Shown piece after piece: positions 18,882-28,316 of a DNA stretch of 64,000 nucleotides. Within the stretch, counting starts at the first letter, position 1; each line of letters opens with the position of its first letter. The notes under the pieces were generated by a model. It had not been told where the DNA came from and did no database searches. It saw only the letters and a program-made list of their open reading frames with translations. This DNA comes from UBA9647 sp963739335. GTDB lineage: Bacteria; Bacteroidota; Ignavibacteria; UBA10030. Location of the stretch: assembly GCA_963739335.1 (NCBI GenBank), contig CAVUAC010000100.1, positions 1 to 64,000 on the forward strand. Direction: 5' to 3'. A program made the translations under genes and the position numbers.

Positions 18882-19592
18882 TCACCCCATTGTGGTGAAC
18901 ACTGACTGCACATCGTCGTCCTCCTCCAGCTTGTCGATCAACTCCTGCACCTCTTTCGCCTCAGCCTCGGAGAGTTCCTTTGTTGTCGTCGGCATGTACT
19001 GAAGCTCCGCATTGGTCACTTCGATGCCTTTTTCCTCTAACGTCTTCGCTATCTTTCCGAAGTCATGGAAGGACGTGTAGACGTACACATCCTCATCCTG
19101 CTGAACGAGATCTTCCAGTCCGTGATCGATCATCTCCAGCTCAAACTCATCGAGGTCGGGAATCTTGTCTGTAGCAATCCGGAAGACCCCTTTCCGTTCA
19201 AACATGAACGAAATGGAGCCGGTCGATGCCAACGATCCGTTGTGGCGTGAGATAGCAAGCCGGATGTTTGCGACGGTGCGTGTCGAATTGTCGGTCGCGC
19301 ATTCCACCAGAATGGCGATGCCGTGGGGTCCGTACCCTTCGTAGGTTATCTCTTGATATCCTGCCGTGTCCTTCGAGGATGCCCGCTTGATCGCTGCTTC
19401 GATGCGGTCTTTTGGCATATTGACGCTTTTGGCGTTCTGAATTGCCAGGCGGAGCCGGGGGTTCAGTTTCGGATCGGCCGTCCCGGCCTTCACGGCGATT
19501 TCAATTTCCCTCCCGATTCGGTTGAATGCCTTCGACATGCGAGCATATCTCGCGAACATCTTGTGCTTACGTTTCTCGAATATTCGTCCCAT
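18882..19592 (-). CDS. yebC: YebC/PmpR-family protein
   Basis: 236 residues. The YebC family start (MGRIFEKRKHKMFARYARM) and the core RLAIQNAKSVNMPKDRIEAA and YEGYGPHGIAILVE are clear. The C-terminal tail is acidic (KLEEDDDVQSVFTTM). Members bind DNA and regulate transcription in some bacteria; recent work links the family to relief of ribosome stalling at proline stretches. It is cytoplasmic. ATG 19592 matches the family N-terminus; the upstream open frame is not conserved. It is a single gene, divergent from the deaminase. Confidence 0.9.
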   Translation of the reverse strand: MGRIFEKRKHKMFARYARMSKAFNRIGREIEIAVKAGTADPKLNPRLRLAIQNAKSVNMPKDRIEAAIKRASSKDTAGYQEITYEGYGPHGIAILVECATDNSTRTVANIRLAISRHNGSLASTGSISFMFERKGVFRIATDKIPDLDEFELEMIDHGLEDLVQQDEDVYVYTSFHDFGKIAKTLEEKGIEVTNAELQYMPTTTKELSEAEAKEVQELIDKLEEDDDVQSVFTTMG

Positions 19593-19769
19593 AGGTTTGC
19601 GCCAGATCCGGTTGGTGATGAGCACGGTGAAAGGTCGATGCCTAAGATACAAGTCCAAAAGTTGAAAAGGAAGATCGCGAGGGCAAGAATTGATGCAGCG
19701 ATAGACAGCCCGCGATTGCTCCCTTGCTTTCAGTCGATTGTTTGAATATCATTGGCAAGTCGAGCTGCT

Positions 19770-19819
19770 GTAGAAGCGACTTCTACTTGAGGAAGCAAAA
19801 TGAGAAGTCGGACTTCTTA
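19770..19819. repeat. Double-palindrome element (copy 1), before the deaminase gene
   Basis: Palindrome GTAGAAGCGACTTCTAC (19770-19786), a 16-nt spacer, then palindrome AGAAGTCGGACTTCT (19803-19817). The same layout with the same spacer length recurs at 50799-50846. It lies in the 5' leader of the dCMP deaminase gene. Confidence 0.65.
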
Positions 19820-19853
19820 CCTGAAATGATCTCACCGCGAGAAGGGAACAATC

Positions 19854-20301
19854 ATGGATGACAAGAGAATAGAATGGCACGAGTATTTTATGAAGATTGC
19901 TGAACAGGTTGCGACCCGCAGCACGTGCGACCGAAAACACATCGGTGCCGTCATCGTGCGAGACAAAACGATCCTATCGACGGGCTATAACGGCAGTCTG
20001 CGGGGGGCGTCGCATTGCGATGATGTCGGGCACGATATAGATAACGGTCATTGCGTCAGGACGGTTCACGCAGAAGCGAACGCCGTGGCGCAGGCTGCGA
20101 AGAACGGCGTTGCACTCAATGACTCCGAGAATCTATGTCACTGCATCCCCATGCCTGACGTGCTTCAAGCTCGTGGCAAACTGCGGCATCAAGGTCATCT
20201 ATTACAAAGAGTTTTATCAGGACGAGCGTATCACCGCCTACGCGAAGGAAACGGGCATAACACTGATCTATATGGGAACGGGAAACCTTGAGCTTGTTTG
20301 A
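19854..20301 (+). pseudogene. dCMP deaminase family protein, frameshifted
   Basis: Two frames join into 148 residues, the family length, if one base is removed around 20126-20132. The first part has WHEYFMKIAEQVATRSTCDR and the catalytic HAEANAVAQAA. The second part resumes as IYVTASPCLTCFK, which supplies the other two zinc ligands (PCxxC), and continues KEFYQDERI. The enzyme deaminates dCMP to dUMP for dTTP synthesis, or acts as a ComE-type deaminase. GAAGGG precedes ATG 19854. In the sequence as given, the second zinc half is out of frame and the product would be inactive. Confidence 0.85.
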
Positions 20302-20401
20302 GCTGCGGTCGCCCGCGTTTCCTCACGCCGAGGGATGCAAAACGGAAGGGCACAGTTCTCAATCATTTTTTTGGCATCTTTTTAGGAAGGATGAGAAGGC
20401 C

Positions 20402-22925
20402 ATGACATCATACATCGGGAGAGGTTGGGTTTTTGTGCTGCTCACCCTGAGCTTGATCGTACTGATAAGCTCATTTTCCATCGCTTTGCAGCAAAAGCCA
20501 ACAGACCGTGAGGGACAGGAAGGTCTGAAAACCGTAAGAGAAAAACTATTGTTAGACCGTGGATGGAAATTTCACTTCGGTGACGCGTCCAATCTAAAGG
20601 AGGACTTTGATTTTGGCCTGGGCGCGACGTTCGCGAAAGCCGGGGAAGCTGTCGGCGCAGTCCAGCCAAACTTCAATGACAGCACGTGGCGCACGGTTGA
20701 CCTTCCTCACGACTGGGCTGTGGATCTTGATTTTGTGCGTGTGAAGGATAATGACGTCATTAGCCATGGCTACAAGCCTGTCGGCCGACAATTCCCTAAG
20801 TCCACGATCGGCTGGTATCGCCGCGCACTGTTCATCCCCAAGGAAGATGAAAGCCGCCGGCTCATGGTGAAGTTCGACGGCGTATTCCGCGATTGCATCG
20901 TGTGGCTCAACGGCCACTATCTCGGGAACAACCTGAGCGGGTACTCCGAGTTCGGCTACGATGTTACCGACTATGTGCGCTACGGAGAGAAGAACGTGGT
21001 GGTCGTGAGAGTTGACGTCAGCCAGTATGAGGGATGGTTCTACGAAGGAGCCGGGATCTACCGACACACGTGGCTCATCAAAACAGAGCCCGTTCACGTG
21101 CCGGAATATGGCGTCTTCGTCCACACGGATATGTCGAAAGGTGCGGCTGACGTGCACGCTGAAACGGATATTATGAACAAATCAGAAACCGGAGCGTCGT
21201 GCGAACTCCTCACGCTCATTCTGGATGAGCGGGGCAAGTCGGTCGCAACATCCACTTCGAGAGAAATCTCTTTGCAGGGAGCTGAGCGCAAGACCGTCCG
21301 TCAGGATATCAACGTTTCCAGTCCGCATCTCTGGTCCCTTGAATCGCCATATCTCTACAAGCTCGTGTCGATCGTGAAGTCGAGAGGTGCCACGGAGGAC
21401 AGCCTTGCAACAACGTTCGGCATTCGCACCGTTCGTCTCGACAAGGACAAGGGATTTTTCCTCAATGACAAGCCGGTGAAGATCAAGGGGACGTGCAATC
21501 ACCAGGATCATGCCGGAGTAGGGTCGGCGCTGCCGGATCGGCTCCAGTACCTACAGAATCGAACGCCTAAAAGAGATGGGATGCAACGCGTACCGCACGA
21601 GCCACAATCCGCCGACAAATGAATTGTTGGAAGCCTGCGATAAGCTGGGGATGTTGGTGCTGGACGAGAATCGACTGATGGGTAGCTCACCGGAAATGAT
21701 GGGGCAGTTTGAGAGGCTTGTGATCCGCGATCGGAATCATCCGTCGGTAGTGCTCTGGTCGCTGGGGAACGAGGAATGGATGATACAGGACAGCGACGTC
21801 GGTAGACGGATCGCACAGTCGCTGATCCAGAGGCTGAACCAGCTCGATCCCAGCCGCCTGTACACATACGCCGCCAACAACGGAAACACGTTCAACGGCA
21901 TAAACAGTGTGCTGCCGATACGCGGCTTCAACTATATGACCGTCAGCGACATCGACAAGTACCGAAAGGATCACCCGGACCAGATCCTGCTTGGAAGCGA
22001 GGAAGCCAGCACGTTGTGCACGAGGGGAATTTACGCGAATGACACGGCGAGGGGATACGTCAGCGAGTTTGATATCAACGCTCCGGGTTGGGGAGCGACG
22101 GCGGAGAAGTGGTGGAGGTTCTACGCAGCGCGGGAGTGGCTGGCCGGTGCATTTGTGTGGACCGGCTTCGATTATCGCGGCGAGCCGACACCATACAGCT
22201 GGCCCTGCATCAATTCTCATTTTGGGATCATGGATGTCTGTGGATTCCCGAAGAACAACTTCTTCTACTACCAGGCCTGGTGGTCGGACAAAGACGTGCT
22301 GCATGTCGCCCCTCACTGGAATTGGAAGGGAAAAGAGGGGCAGAATATTAATGTCTGGTGCGAGAGCAACTGTGAGAGTGTGGAATTGTTCCTCAACGGC
22401 AGGAGTCTTGGAAAGAAAACCATGGAACCGAACTCACACATTGAGTGGAACGTCCCATACCAGGCGGGAGTGCTCGAGGCTCGTGGGCTAAGACACGGGA
22501 AGCAGCTAACCACCAAGATCGAGACGACGGGCAAGCCTGTACAGATTCATCTCGACGCAGATCGTACCACCATATTCGCCGATGGAGAAGATGTCTCGGT
22601 TGTGACGGTGACGGCAATCGATGCCAACGGAAGGGAAGTGCCGGACGCAGATCAGCTTATTCGGTTCGACCTCCAGGGAAAAGGGCAAATCATTGGTGTC
22701 GGCAATGGTGACCCGAGTTGTCATGAACCGGACAAGTATCTCAAGGGCCAATATCGGCGCAGCTTATTCAATGGCAAGTGCCAGGTGATTGTGCAGTCAG
22801 CAAGAGAATCGGGGCCGATTAAGTTGGCTGCTTCCTCGGACGGGCTCAAGCCTGCGACGCTGACTCTCCGAACAGAAGCAACGACGCTCCGGCCGAGTGT
22901 GGCTTCGTATGCGCCTGCGAAGTGA
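20402..22925 (+). pseudogene. Secreted GH2 glycoside hydrolase, frameshifted
   Basis: One base too many (C at 21550/21551) splits an 840-residue GH2 enzyme. After a signal segment (VFVLLTLSLIVLISSF) come the sugar-binding jelly roll (DRGWKFHFG, DLPHDWAVD, VWLNGHYLG, YEGAGIYRHTWL), the immunoglobulin-like domain, and the TIM barrel, which opens at GVGSALPDR in one frame and continues RLKEMGCNAYRTSHNPP in the other. The acid/base is in SLGNEEW and the likely nucleophile in LLGSEEAS. The tail has a DUF4982-like domain and a further sandwich domain. Expected activity is beta-galactosidase or beta-glucuronidase-like on exported glycans. The preceding frame has no conserved residues before ATG 20402. 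Confidence 0.85.
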
Positions 22926-22997
22926 AGGCGGGGTTGTTGCGATGGAGTCTAGTCAGTCGACCAGGTTCTTTGACAGCCGAGCGAAAAAAACGAAAAA

Positions 22998-23050
22998 CAT
23001 CCTGAGCAGGGTCCCGCTCGCTCTTTGAGCAGGACGTAGTCGAAGGATGT
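22998..23050. repeat. ACATCCT...AGGATGT hairpin after the GH2 gene
   Basis: ACATCCT (22998-23004) pairs with AGGATGT (23044-23050). The interior carries CTGAGCAGGG and GAGCAGGAC words. It lies about 70 bases after the GH2 stop. Confidence 0.5.
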
Positions 23051-23200
23051 TCCAAGCCGGCTTTGACTGGGCGTTCACGAGCGCCCTTCAACTACGCGCT
23101 CTCTGGAATGCTGCCAATGTGTGGAGTTTATCCCATCGTTCAGGGCTTAAGCCATGTCGACGGGACTCAGGATGTCTTTTTTTGTGTGTGGATAAGAAAA

Positions 23201-23232
23201 GAGCCCTCGAATCGCTTGAGGGCTCTTCTTTT
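23201..23232 (+). terminator. Rho-independent terminator
   Basis: Stem GAGCCCTC (23201-23208) with GAGGGCTC (23218-23225), a 9-nt loop, then TTCTTTT. It probably ends the GH2 transcript about 275 bases downstream of its stop. Confidence 0.7.
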
Positions 23233-23291
23233 GTTGGCGTACTTGAAAGTCTAGAACGCATCTCAAAAATCGGTGTCACTCCCGAATGTTC

Positions 23292-23359
23292 CGCTCTTTG
23301 AATCCCGCTCAGAAGCGGAATCTCCCGCTTTTTGGCTCCCTAGCGGGATTCAAAGAGCG
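23292..23359. repeat. Perfect 18-bp stem hairpin
   Basis: CGCTCTTTGAATCCCGCT (23292-23309) is exactly complementary to 23342-23359. The loop itself contains AGCGGAATCTCCCGCT, a second inverted pair. It lies in the gene-free stretch 22926-23468, where I see no coding sequence. Confidence 0.75.
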
Positions 23360-23468
23360 AACACAAAACGCGAAGACGTGCCTGCACACCGAAGTGCGGC
23401 GTTTCGGCACGCAGGCGTGCGGGAATGACAACTATTCTTGTGGAAGAATTCTTGAGATGGCTTCCAAT

Positions 23469-23873
23469 CTATTGCTGATCCTTGTCTTTCTTCAGGTCCT
23501 TCCGATCCTGCTTGAGATCTTTCACGTCTGATCGCACATAGCGCCGGTCCTTTCTGACATTACGACGATCCTTACGCAGGTCTTTCTTGTCCTTTGCAAG
23601 GTCTCGAGCATCCTTCCTGATATCTTTCTTCTCTTTCACGATGGTCGCTGCGTCACGCGCTCGCTTCGCCTCATTTAGTTGCTTTGCGTCGCGCACGATG
23701 TCACGCTTATCATGGTGGACGTCGTGGCGATCAGTCCGAACATCCTTCTTATCTTTGGCAAGGTCCTTGACGTCATGGCGAATCTCCTTGTTGTCTTTCT
23801 TGATGTTGCGAACGTCCTGCTTGACGTCCTGCGCCAGCAGTCCGCCACCGGGATGACTTCTCGAGGGAGTCAC
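23469..23873 (-). CDS. Lys/Asp-rich helical repeat protein
   Basis: 134 residues. From about residue 15 the sequence is an almost unbroken chain of KD-rich words such as VKQDVRNIKKDNKEI, KDLAKDKKDVRTDRHD and RKDRRNVRKDRRYV, with a hydrophobic residue every three to four positions. This predicts one long highly charged helix or coiled coil. GLLAQD near the start looks like the end of a signal peptide, but no hydrophobic segment precedes it in frame, so the true N-terminus may be lost to an indel upstream. The function is unknown. Similar charged helices act as spacers or bind surfaces and nucleic acid. Opposite-strand open frames here are shadows. Confidence 0.55.
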   Translation of the reverse strand: MTPSRSHPGGGLLAQDVKQDVRNIKKDNKEIRHDVKDLAKDKKDVRTDRHDVHHDKRDIVRDAKQLNEAKRARDAATIVKEKKDIRKDARDLAKDKKDLRKDRRNVRKDRRYVRSDVKDLKQDRKDLKKDKDQQ

Positions 23874-24494
23874 CCATGAAGGTGACCATCACCATTTGGC
23901 CAATCTTAGCTCTGAGAGAAGGCCGTGCGTTGCTGGTTTGGTGAATAGAAGAAGAACGGGAAGGGAGAAGAACAGGCTGCGCTGACACCTTTTCTTCGTG
24001 AAAGCGGCTGGCGATTCTGCATTGAGTTCTTTGGCATTGTCTGCGAGCTTCAAAATGTGAGGCAAAAGTAAGGAAGAAATGACTTTAGCTGCAACGAAAA
24101 ACTGAGGCATGTGGGCCTAACGAAAAAAATTGAAGAAGAAGCTTTTCGCAGGAACCAAAAATAAGCTCTCCTGGTTACTATAGTATCGCATAGGCAACAG
24201 TTCTGGGTTGCTGCGCAAATCTGAAGTGACTTTTCGTCTTTCCCTCATCACCTAAGGAGCCACAGAGTCAATCCGAATTGATACGAAGCTGTTATGACCT
24301 TCAATATTCGGTGGAAACTCTGTGCGCTATCATTCGTCTTTTCTCCCTGAGTTCGTCAATTGTATAGCTGAGATCGGACACGACCTCCTGAATTGCGGGA
24401 TTCAATCGGTCGTATCCACCATCCGAAGCTGAAGGTCGTGTCTTACTCTGTTCATAATCAATCCCGATCAATCTAACAACTCCTGGAGAAGATC
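23874..24494. other. Intergenic region, nothing assigned
   Basis: About 620 bases between the Lys/Asp-rich gene and the Rieske gene. It is AT-richer than its flanks. There is a leftward open frame at 23889-24110 with a hydrophobic stretch (FFSLPVLLLF), but I cannot support it as a gene. No confident promoter or hairpin seen. Confidence 0.4.
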
Positions 24495-24911
24495 ATGGAT
24501 AGGAAAGAATTCCTCGCTTCACTCGGAATCGGAGCAGCGGTCATTGCCTGCAGTTCATGTCTCGATGGATGCAATGTGCCCAACCCCGTGTCTGCCGCCC
24601 CCACCAATGTTGACTTCACGCTCAATCTGGCGGATCCGGCGAACGCCGCGCTGGCCAATAATGGGGGATATCTCTATAAGAACGGAATCATCGTGGCCAA
24701 AACGACGAGCGGATCCTATGTGGCAATCTATAGTGTGTGCACACACGCAGGTGGCACGGTTCAATATGATGCGAGGAATAACCGCTTCAATTGCCCTGTC
24801 CACGGATCGAATTTCTCGACGGACGGCTCTGTGATCAATGGACCCGCAACCCAAGCGCTGGCGAAATACAACACATCGTTGACCGGATCGTCGCTGAGGG
24901 TGTATTCGTGA
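24495..24911 (+). CDS. Exported Rieske [2Fe-2S] protein
   Basis: 138 residues. The Rieske cluster ligands are intact: CTHAG and CPVHGSNF (CxH ... CxxH). The N-terminus (RKEFLASLGIGAAVIACSSC) is a signal or lipoprotein-like export sequence, so the cluster should face the periplasm. It is much shorter than a cytochrome bc1 Rieske and is closer to small stand-alone electron carriers. Start supported by TGGAGAAG before ATG 24495. The gene is followed by a b561-like membrane protein and YceI, which suggests an electron-transfer module. Confidence 0.85.
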   Translation: MDRKEFLASLGIGAAVIACSSCLDGCNVPNPVSAAPTNVDFTLNLADPANAALANNGGYLYKNGIIVAKTTSGSYVAIYSVCTHAGGTVQYDARNNRFNCPVHGSNFSTDGSVINGPATQALAKYNTSLTGSSLRVYS

Positions 24912-24961
24912 ACAGCGGGGATTATGACAATGGATCATGAAAAATCAACAGGGAGAATATG

Positions 24962-25693
24962 ATGAGGCAAATTCATGCGGTTGTTTTTCTCGTTGTCATC
25001 GGCTGTCTCGCAGCACACGGTCAGGATATTGCGTCGCAGGCTGCACAGGAGCTTACGGTTCCGTCTGGCCGACTGTTCACGCCACAGGTCGGTGTTCGAA
25101 CACAACTGATTATGGATCAAATCACCGATGATCCGCATTTCGCGGTTGAAGATACGATGCCGAGGCCGGTCAGGAGGAGCTTGCAGCCGACCAACATGAG
25201 TTTCATGGAAAAAGGCCTGTGGGGCGAAAACGGATTCCTTCGAAGTACAGGGATCGCGGCTCCACTGACACCGGAATCGCGGATGAGCGAGCTCGGTCTT
25301 CGAAGAGGAATGCTTGTCGCCCATCAGATCGGCGGATTTGTGACGCTTGGGTTCATGGTATCGGCGGCATATGCCGGACAAAAGATTATTGATGGCAACA
25401 GAGGCTATCGTCCCTACCACCAGGCCTTCGTTGCGGGGACGATCACTTCATACTCGATTACGGGCTTGCTCGCGGTCCTGTCACCGCCCCCATTGATTCG
25501 ACGCGATGAGATCAGTACGACGATGATCCACAAAACTCTCGCCTGGGTCCATTTTGCGGGGATGGTGATCACGCCGATTCTCGGAAGCACTATCGGCCGA
25601 CACTCAGATGCGAAGCGCGAGCACATTCATCAACTATCGGGATACATCACAACGGCGGTGTTTACCGCATCACTCATTACTGTCACATTCTGA
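24962..25693 (+). CDS. Membrane protein resembling a b561-type cytochrome
   Basis: 243 residues with a signal peptide (FLVVIGCLAAHG), about 90 periplasmic residues, then four hydrophobic helices: LVAHQIGGFVTLGFMVSAAY, YHQAFVAGTITSYSITGLL, MIHKTLAWVHFAGMVITPIL, and HIHQLSGYITTAVFTASLIT. Each helix has a histidine near its start or middle, the arrangement expected for haem ligation in cytochrome b561-like four-helix proteins. This is an inference from the His pattern, as I do not recognise the exact family. It sits 50 bases after the Rieske gene and 13 before yceI; in E. coli a b561 protein (YceJ) is likewise paired with YceI. Start at 24962 chosen for GGGAG spacing. Confidence 0.6.
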   Translation: MRQIHAVVFLVVIGCLAAHGQDIASQAAQELTVPSGRLFTPQVGVRTQLIMDQITDDPHFAVEDTMPRPVRRSLQPTNMSFMEKGLWGENGFLRSTGIAAPLTPESRMSELGLRRGMLVAHQIGGFVTLGFMVSAAYAGQKIIDGNRGYRPYHQAFVAGTITSYSITGLLAVLSPPPLIRRDEISTTMIHKTLAWVHFAGMVITPILGSTIGRHSDAKREHIHQLSGYITTAVFTASLITVTF

Positions 25694-25706
25694 ACGAGGG
25701 ACGACA

Positions 25707-26252
25707 ATGTCGAAAGTCAATCTTCTGGTTGGATGGATTCTGATTGCCGGTGCAACCGCGATCTCGCAGACCAAGACAGCTGATGTCATCAAAGAGGAGT
25801 CATCGATCACCTATCGGATTGACCATATGCTCCACCATATCGAAGCCACGAGCAAGGATGGTTGGTTCCGTGTCGAAATCGATCCGGCGAAGAAAGAAAT
25901 CAAAAGCGTGTCAGCCCAGGTCGATGTGATGACCTTCGACAGCGGGAATTCGAACCGGGATTCACACGCAATGGAGGTGGTGGAATCGATCAAGTATCCT
26001 GACGTGACATTCACCAGCACGGGTGTCACCCAGAACGCTGACAGCGTCAACGTCTCAGGGAAGCTCACGTTTCATGGGGTCACCAAGGACATTCTCGTCA
26101 AAGGCACGGCAAAGTGGTCGCAGAATAAGCTCGAGATGCAAGGCGGGTTTGAAATCAGCATGACAGCATTCAAAGTCGACCGGCCATCCCTGCTGATGGT
26201 GCCAGTCGATGACGCAATACGGTTTTCGTTGAAGGTGGCGTTTCCCTTGTAA
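25707..26252 (+). CDS. yceI: YceI-family periplasmic lipid-binding protein
   Basis: 181 residues. Signal peptide (VGWILIAGATAISQ), then the YceI barrel: SSITYRIDHMLHHIEATS, SVSAQVDVMTF, the family block NRDSHAMEVVESIKYPDVTFTS, and GKLTFHGVTKDIL. The fold is a lipocalin-like barrel that binds polyprenyl or quinone-like lipids in characterised relatives. GAGGG six bases before ATG 25707 fixes the start. It is the third gene of the Rieske/b561-like/YceI row, which points to a lipid-quinone or electron-transfer role. Confidence 0.88.
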   Translation: MSKVNLLVGWILIAGATAISQTKTADVIKEESSITYRIDHMLHHIEATSKDGWFRVEIDPAKKEIKSVSAQVDVMTFDSGNSNRDSHAMEVVESIKYPDVTFTSTGVTQNADSVNVSGKLTFHGVTKDILVKGTAKWSQNKLEMQGGFEISMTAFKVDRPSLLMVPVDDAIRFSLKVAFPL

Positions 26253-26270
26253 AAAAACACGAATCGAGGA

Positions 26271-26318
26271 CCCGTTGTACAGTGTGGCTTTTGGTGGGAT
26301 GTGCAACGGGTTTCGTTT
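26271..26318 (+). terminator. Terminator after yceI
   Basis: CCCGTTGTAC (26271-26280) pairs with GTGCAACGGG (26301-26310), one wobble, then TTTCGTTT. Confidence 0.55.
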
Positions 26319-26364
26319 GAGTTGGGCGTGGCCAGAAAGATGATCATTGATGCCTGTACAGCAC

Positions 26365-26390
26365 AAAGGCCCGGGTTACTCCGGGCCTTT
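26365..26390. terminator. Bidirectional terminator between yceI and sodC
   Basis: Perfect 10-bp stem AAAGGCCCGG / CCGGGCCTTT with a six-base loop, A-rich on one side and T-rich on the other, between convergent genes. Confidence 0.75.
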
Positions 26391-26416
26391 GCGCGTTATG
26401 CCAGCGCCGAAAGCAG

Positions 26417-26950
26417 CTATTTTGCGATACCGATGACGCCGCAGGCTTCCCGCGCCCCGGCGTTGCCTGTTGGTTGTGTTTTCAGATCATCTTCTTTCGC
26501 GTGGATGATCACGGCGCGGCCGATGATCGAATGTGGTCCCGATAGCTGCATCACAGGGTCAAGCCATTCAAGGTTGGCGACACCCTTTTCATCGGCGACA
26601 ATGTTCCCCAGGTCGCCCGCGTGTCGCGTGGCGTCCGTCGGTGCGCCGTGCGCCATCTGTGTCGGATTGAAATGTCCGCCGGCACTTGTGGCATCCGGCG
26701 CACTGCAGTCCCCAAATTCGTGAACGTGGAAACCATGCTTGCCTGGCGTCAGACCCTCCAGATGAGCAACCACTTTCACGCCCTTCTCTGTCTGGGTGAA
26801 GGTGATCATGCCTTTGACCGTCTTATCCTTTGCAGGATAGACAACGGCGATCGCTTTGCTCGGGCCGCTTGTCATTTTCTGCATATCTGTCTGAGCGACA
26901 GCGCCAACAGCGAAGACACAAATCAGCAAAACCGCTAAGATCCCTCTCAT
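26417..26950 (-). CDS. sodC: Periplasmic Cu/Zn superoxide dismutase
   Basis: 177 residues. Signal peptide (LAVLLICVFAVGAVAQ). Copper ligands lie in HGFHVHEFGDCS, zinc ligands in SAGGHFNP, HAGDLGNI and the Asp downstream, and the last copper His in RAVIIHAKEDD. The disulphide pair is Cys of GDCS and Cys of EACGVIGIAK. It dismutates superoxide in the periplasm. It converges on yceI, sharing a terminator. Confidence 0.95.
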   Translation of the reverse strand: MRGILAVLLICVFAVGAVAQTDMQKMTSGPSKAIAVVYPAKDKTVKGMITFTQTEKGVKVVAHLEGLTPGKHGFHVHEFGDCSAPDATSAGGHFNPTQMAHGAPTDATRHAGDLGNIVADEKGVANLEWLDPVMQLSGPHSIIGRAVIIHAKEDDLKTQPTGNAGAREACGVIGIAK

Positions 26951-26966
26951 TGTTTCCCTCCTCAGT

Positions 26967-27053
26967 CTGGTTAATTGGTGAGTGGTTAGTTGGTGAATGG
27001 TTAATTGGTGAGTGGTTAATTAACCATTTAACCAATTAACCAGTCAACTAATT
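26967..27053. repeat. Hairpin of GGTTAATTGGTGAGT words (copy 1)
   Basis: About three and a half tandem copies of a 15-mer GGTTAATTGGTGAGT, with small variations, face the right-arm words TTAACCATTTAACCAATTAACC. It separates sodC from the DUF1015 gene. The opposite-orientation relative is at 62017-62130. Confidence 0.75.
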
Positions 27054-27055
27054 CC

Positions 27056-28298
27056 CTAGTCCAGGAAATGCACGAACAGACCGTCACGCAACTTTGGTTC
27101 GAACCACGTCGATTTGGGCGGCATGACTTTGCCCGCATCGGCGATAGCTATCAGTTCATGGACGGAAGTGGGGAACATGCTGATCGCGAGTTTCATCTGT
27201 CCGGAGTCGACACGCTTCTCGAGCTCGCCAAGTCCGCGTATTCCACCCACGAAATCAATTCTCTTGTCGACGCGCGGATCCTTGATGCCGAGGATCGGAT
27301 CCATCAGATGATTCTGCAGAATTGCCACGTCGAGCCGTTCGACGGGGTCGCTCTTCTTGAGCAGTTCATCGGATGCGGTCATCACGTACCAGCTGCCGTC
27401 CAGGTAAAGACCGAATTCCCCCTTCCTGGAGAGGCGGGGTCGTCCTTGAATCTTGTGAACCGAGAATGATGGTTTCAACTTCTCGAAGAACTGTTCTTTG
27501 GACAGACCGTTCAGATCTTTTGCCACTCTGTTGTAGTCCAGGATCCTGAGCTGGCTAGCAGGGAAGCATACTGCGAGGAAAAAGTTGTACTCCTCGTCGC
27601 CACGGTGGTGAGGGTTTGCCCGCTTCCGCTCGCGCCCGACAATTCCTGCTGCCGCTGTGCGATGATGTCCGTCTGCGACATAAAGATGCGGGATGCCTGC
27701 AAACAATCGCTGCAGTTTCTGTATCGTGGCCTTGTCTTTGATGACCCACGATTGGTGTCGGATGCCGTCGTTTGCAACGTGGTCGTTTTCCGGCGAAGTA
27801 CTGACGACCTTTTCGACGACAGCGTTAATCTCTGCATTGTCAGGATACGTCAGAAAGATGGGCCCCGAGTGCGAGTTCGTCACGCGGACGTGGTTGGAGC
27901 GGTCCTCTTCTTTGTCCTTGCGCGTGAGCTCGTGCTTCTTGATGGTGTCATTCCAGTATTCTTCGATAGAAGCACAACCGACTATTCCGAACTGCGTTCG
28001 TCCTTCCATTGTTTGGGCGTACACGTAGAGATAGGGCTCAGGATCTTGGACAAGCACCTTCTGGGCAACCAGCTTGCCAAGATTCTCCTTTCCTTTTGCG
28101 TACACCATTGGATCGTACAGGATTAATGCTAGGATCCAGATCGATCTCTGGTTTGCCGATGTGGAGAAACGACAATGGATGCCCCTTCACTTCCTCGCGT
28201 GCTTCATCAGAACTTAGCACATCGTACGGTTTTGCCGCTACCTCGCCGGCAAACTCAGGTTTTGGGCGAAACGCTTTGAACGGTCGAACGGTTGCCAT
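27056..28298 (-). pseudogene. DUF1015 family protein, frameshifted
   Basis: Two leftward frames join into 413 residues, the usual length, if one base near 28118 is removed so that SINP continues YDPMVYAKG. N-terminus: VRPFKAFRPKPEFAGEVAAKPYDVL. Middle: LYVADGHHRTAAA, the family signature. C-terminus: FPTSVHELIAIADAGKVMPPKSTWFEPKLRDGL. The biochemical role is not established, but DUF1015 genes are often found beside serA/serC, as here, which suggests a link to serine or phosphoserine metabolism. The stop lies two bases from the hairpin to the left. The start at 28298 is 18 bases past the serA stop, consistent with one leftward operon. Confidence 0.85.
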
Positions 28299-28316
28299 AC
28301 GGGGTCTTGACCCTTG

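Noticed and set aside
26967..27053. 15-mer tandem repeats considered as a CRISPR or iteron array
   Set aside because: Repeats are contiguous and degenerate with complementary words on the other arm. No cas genes or replication gene nearby.
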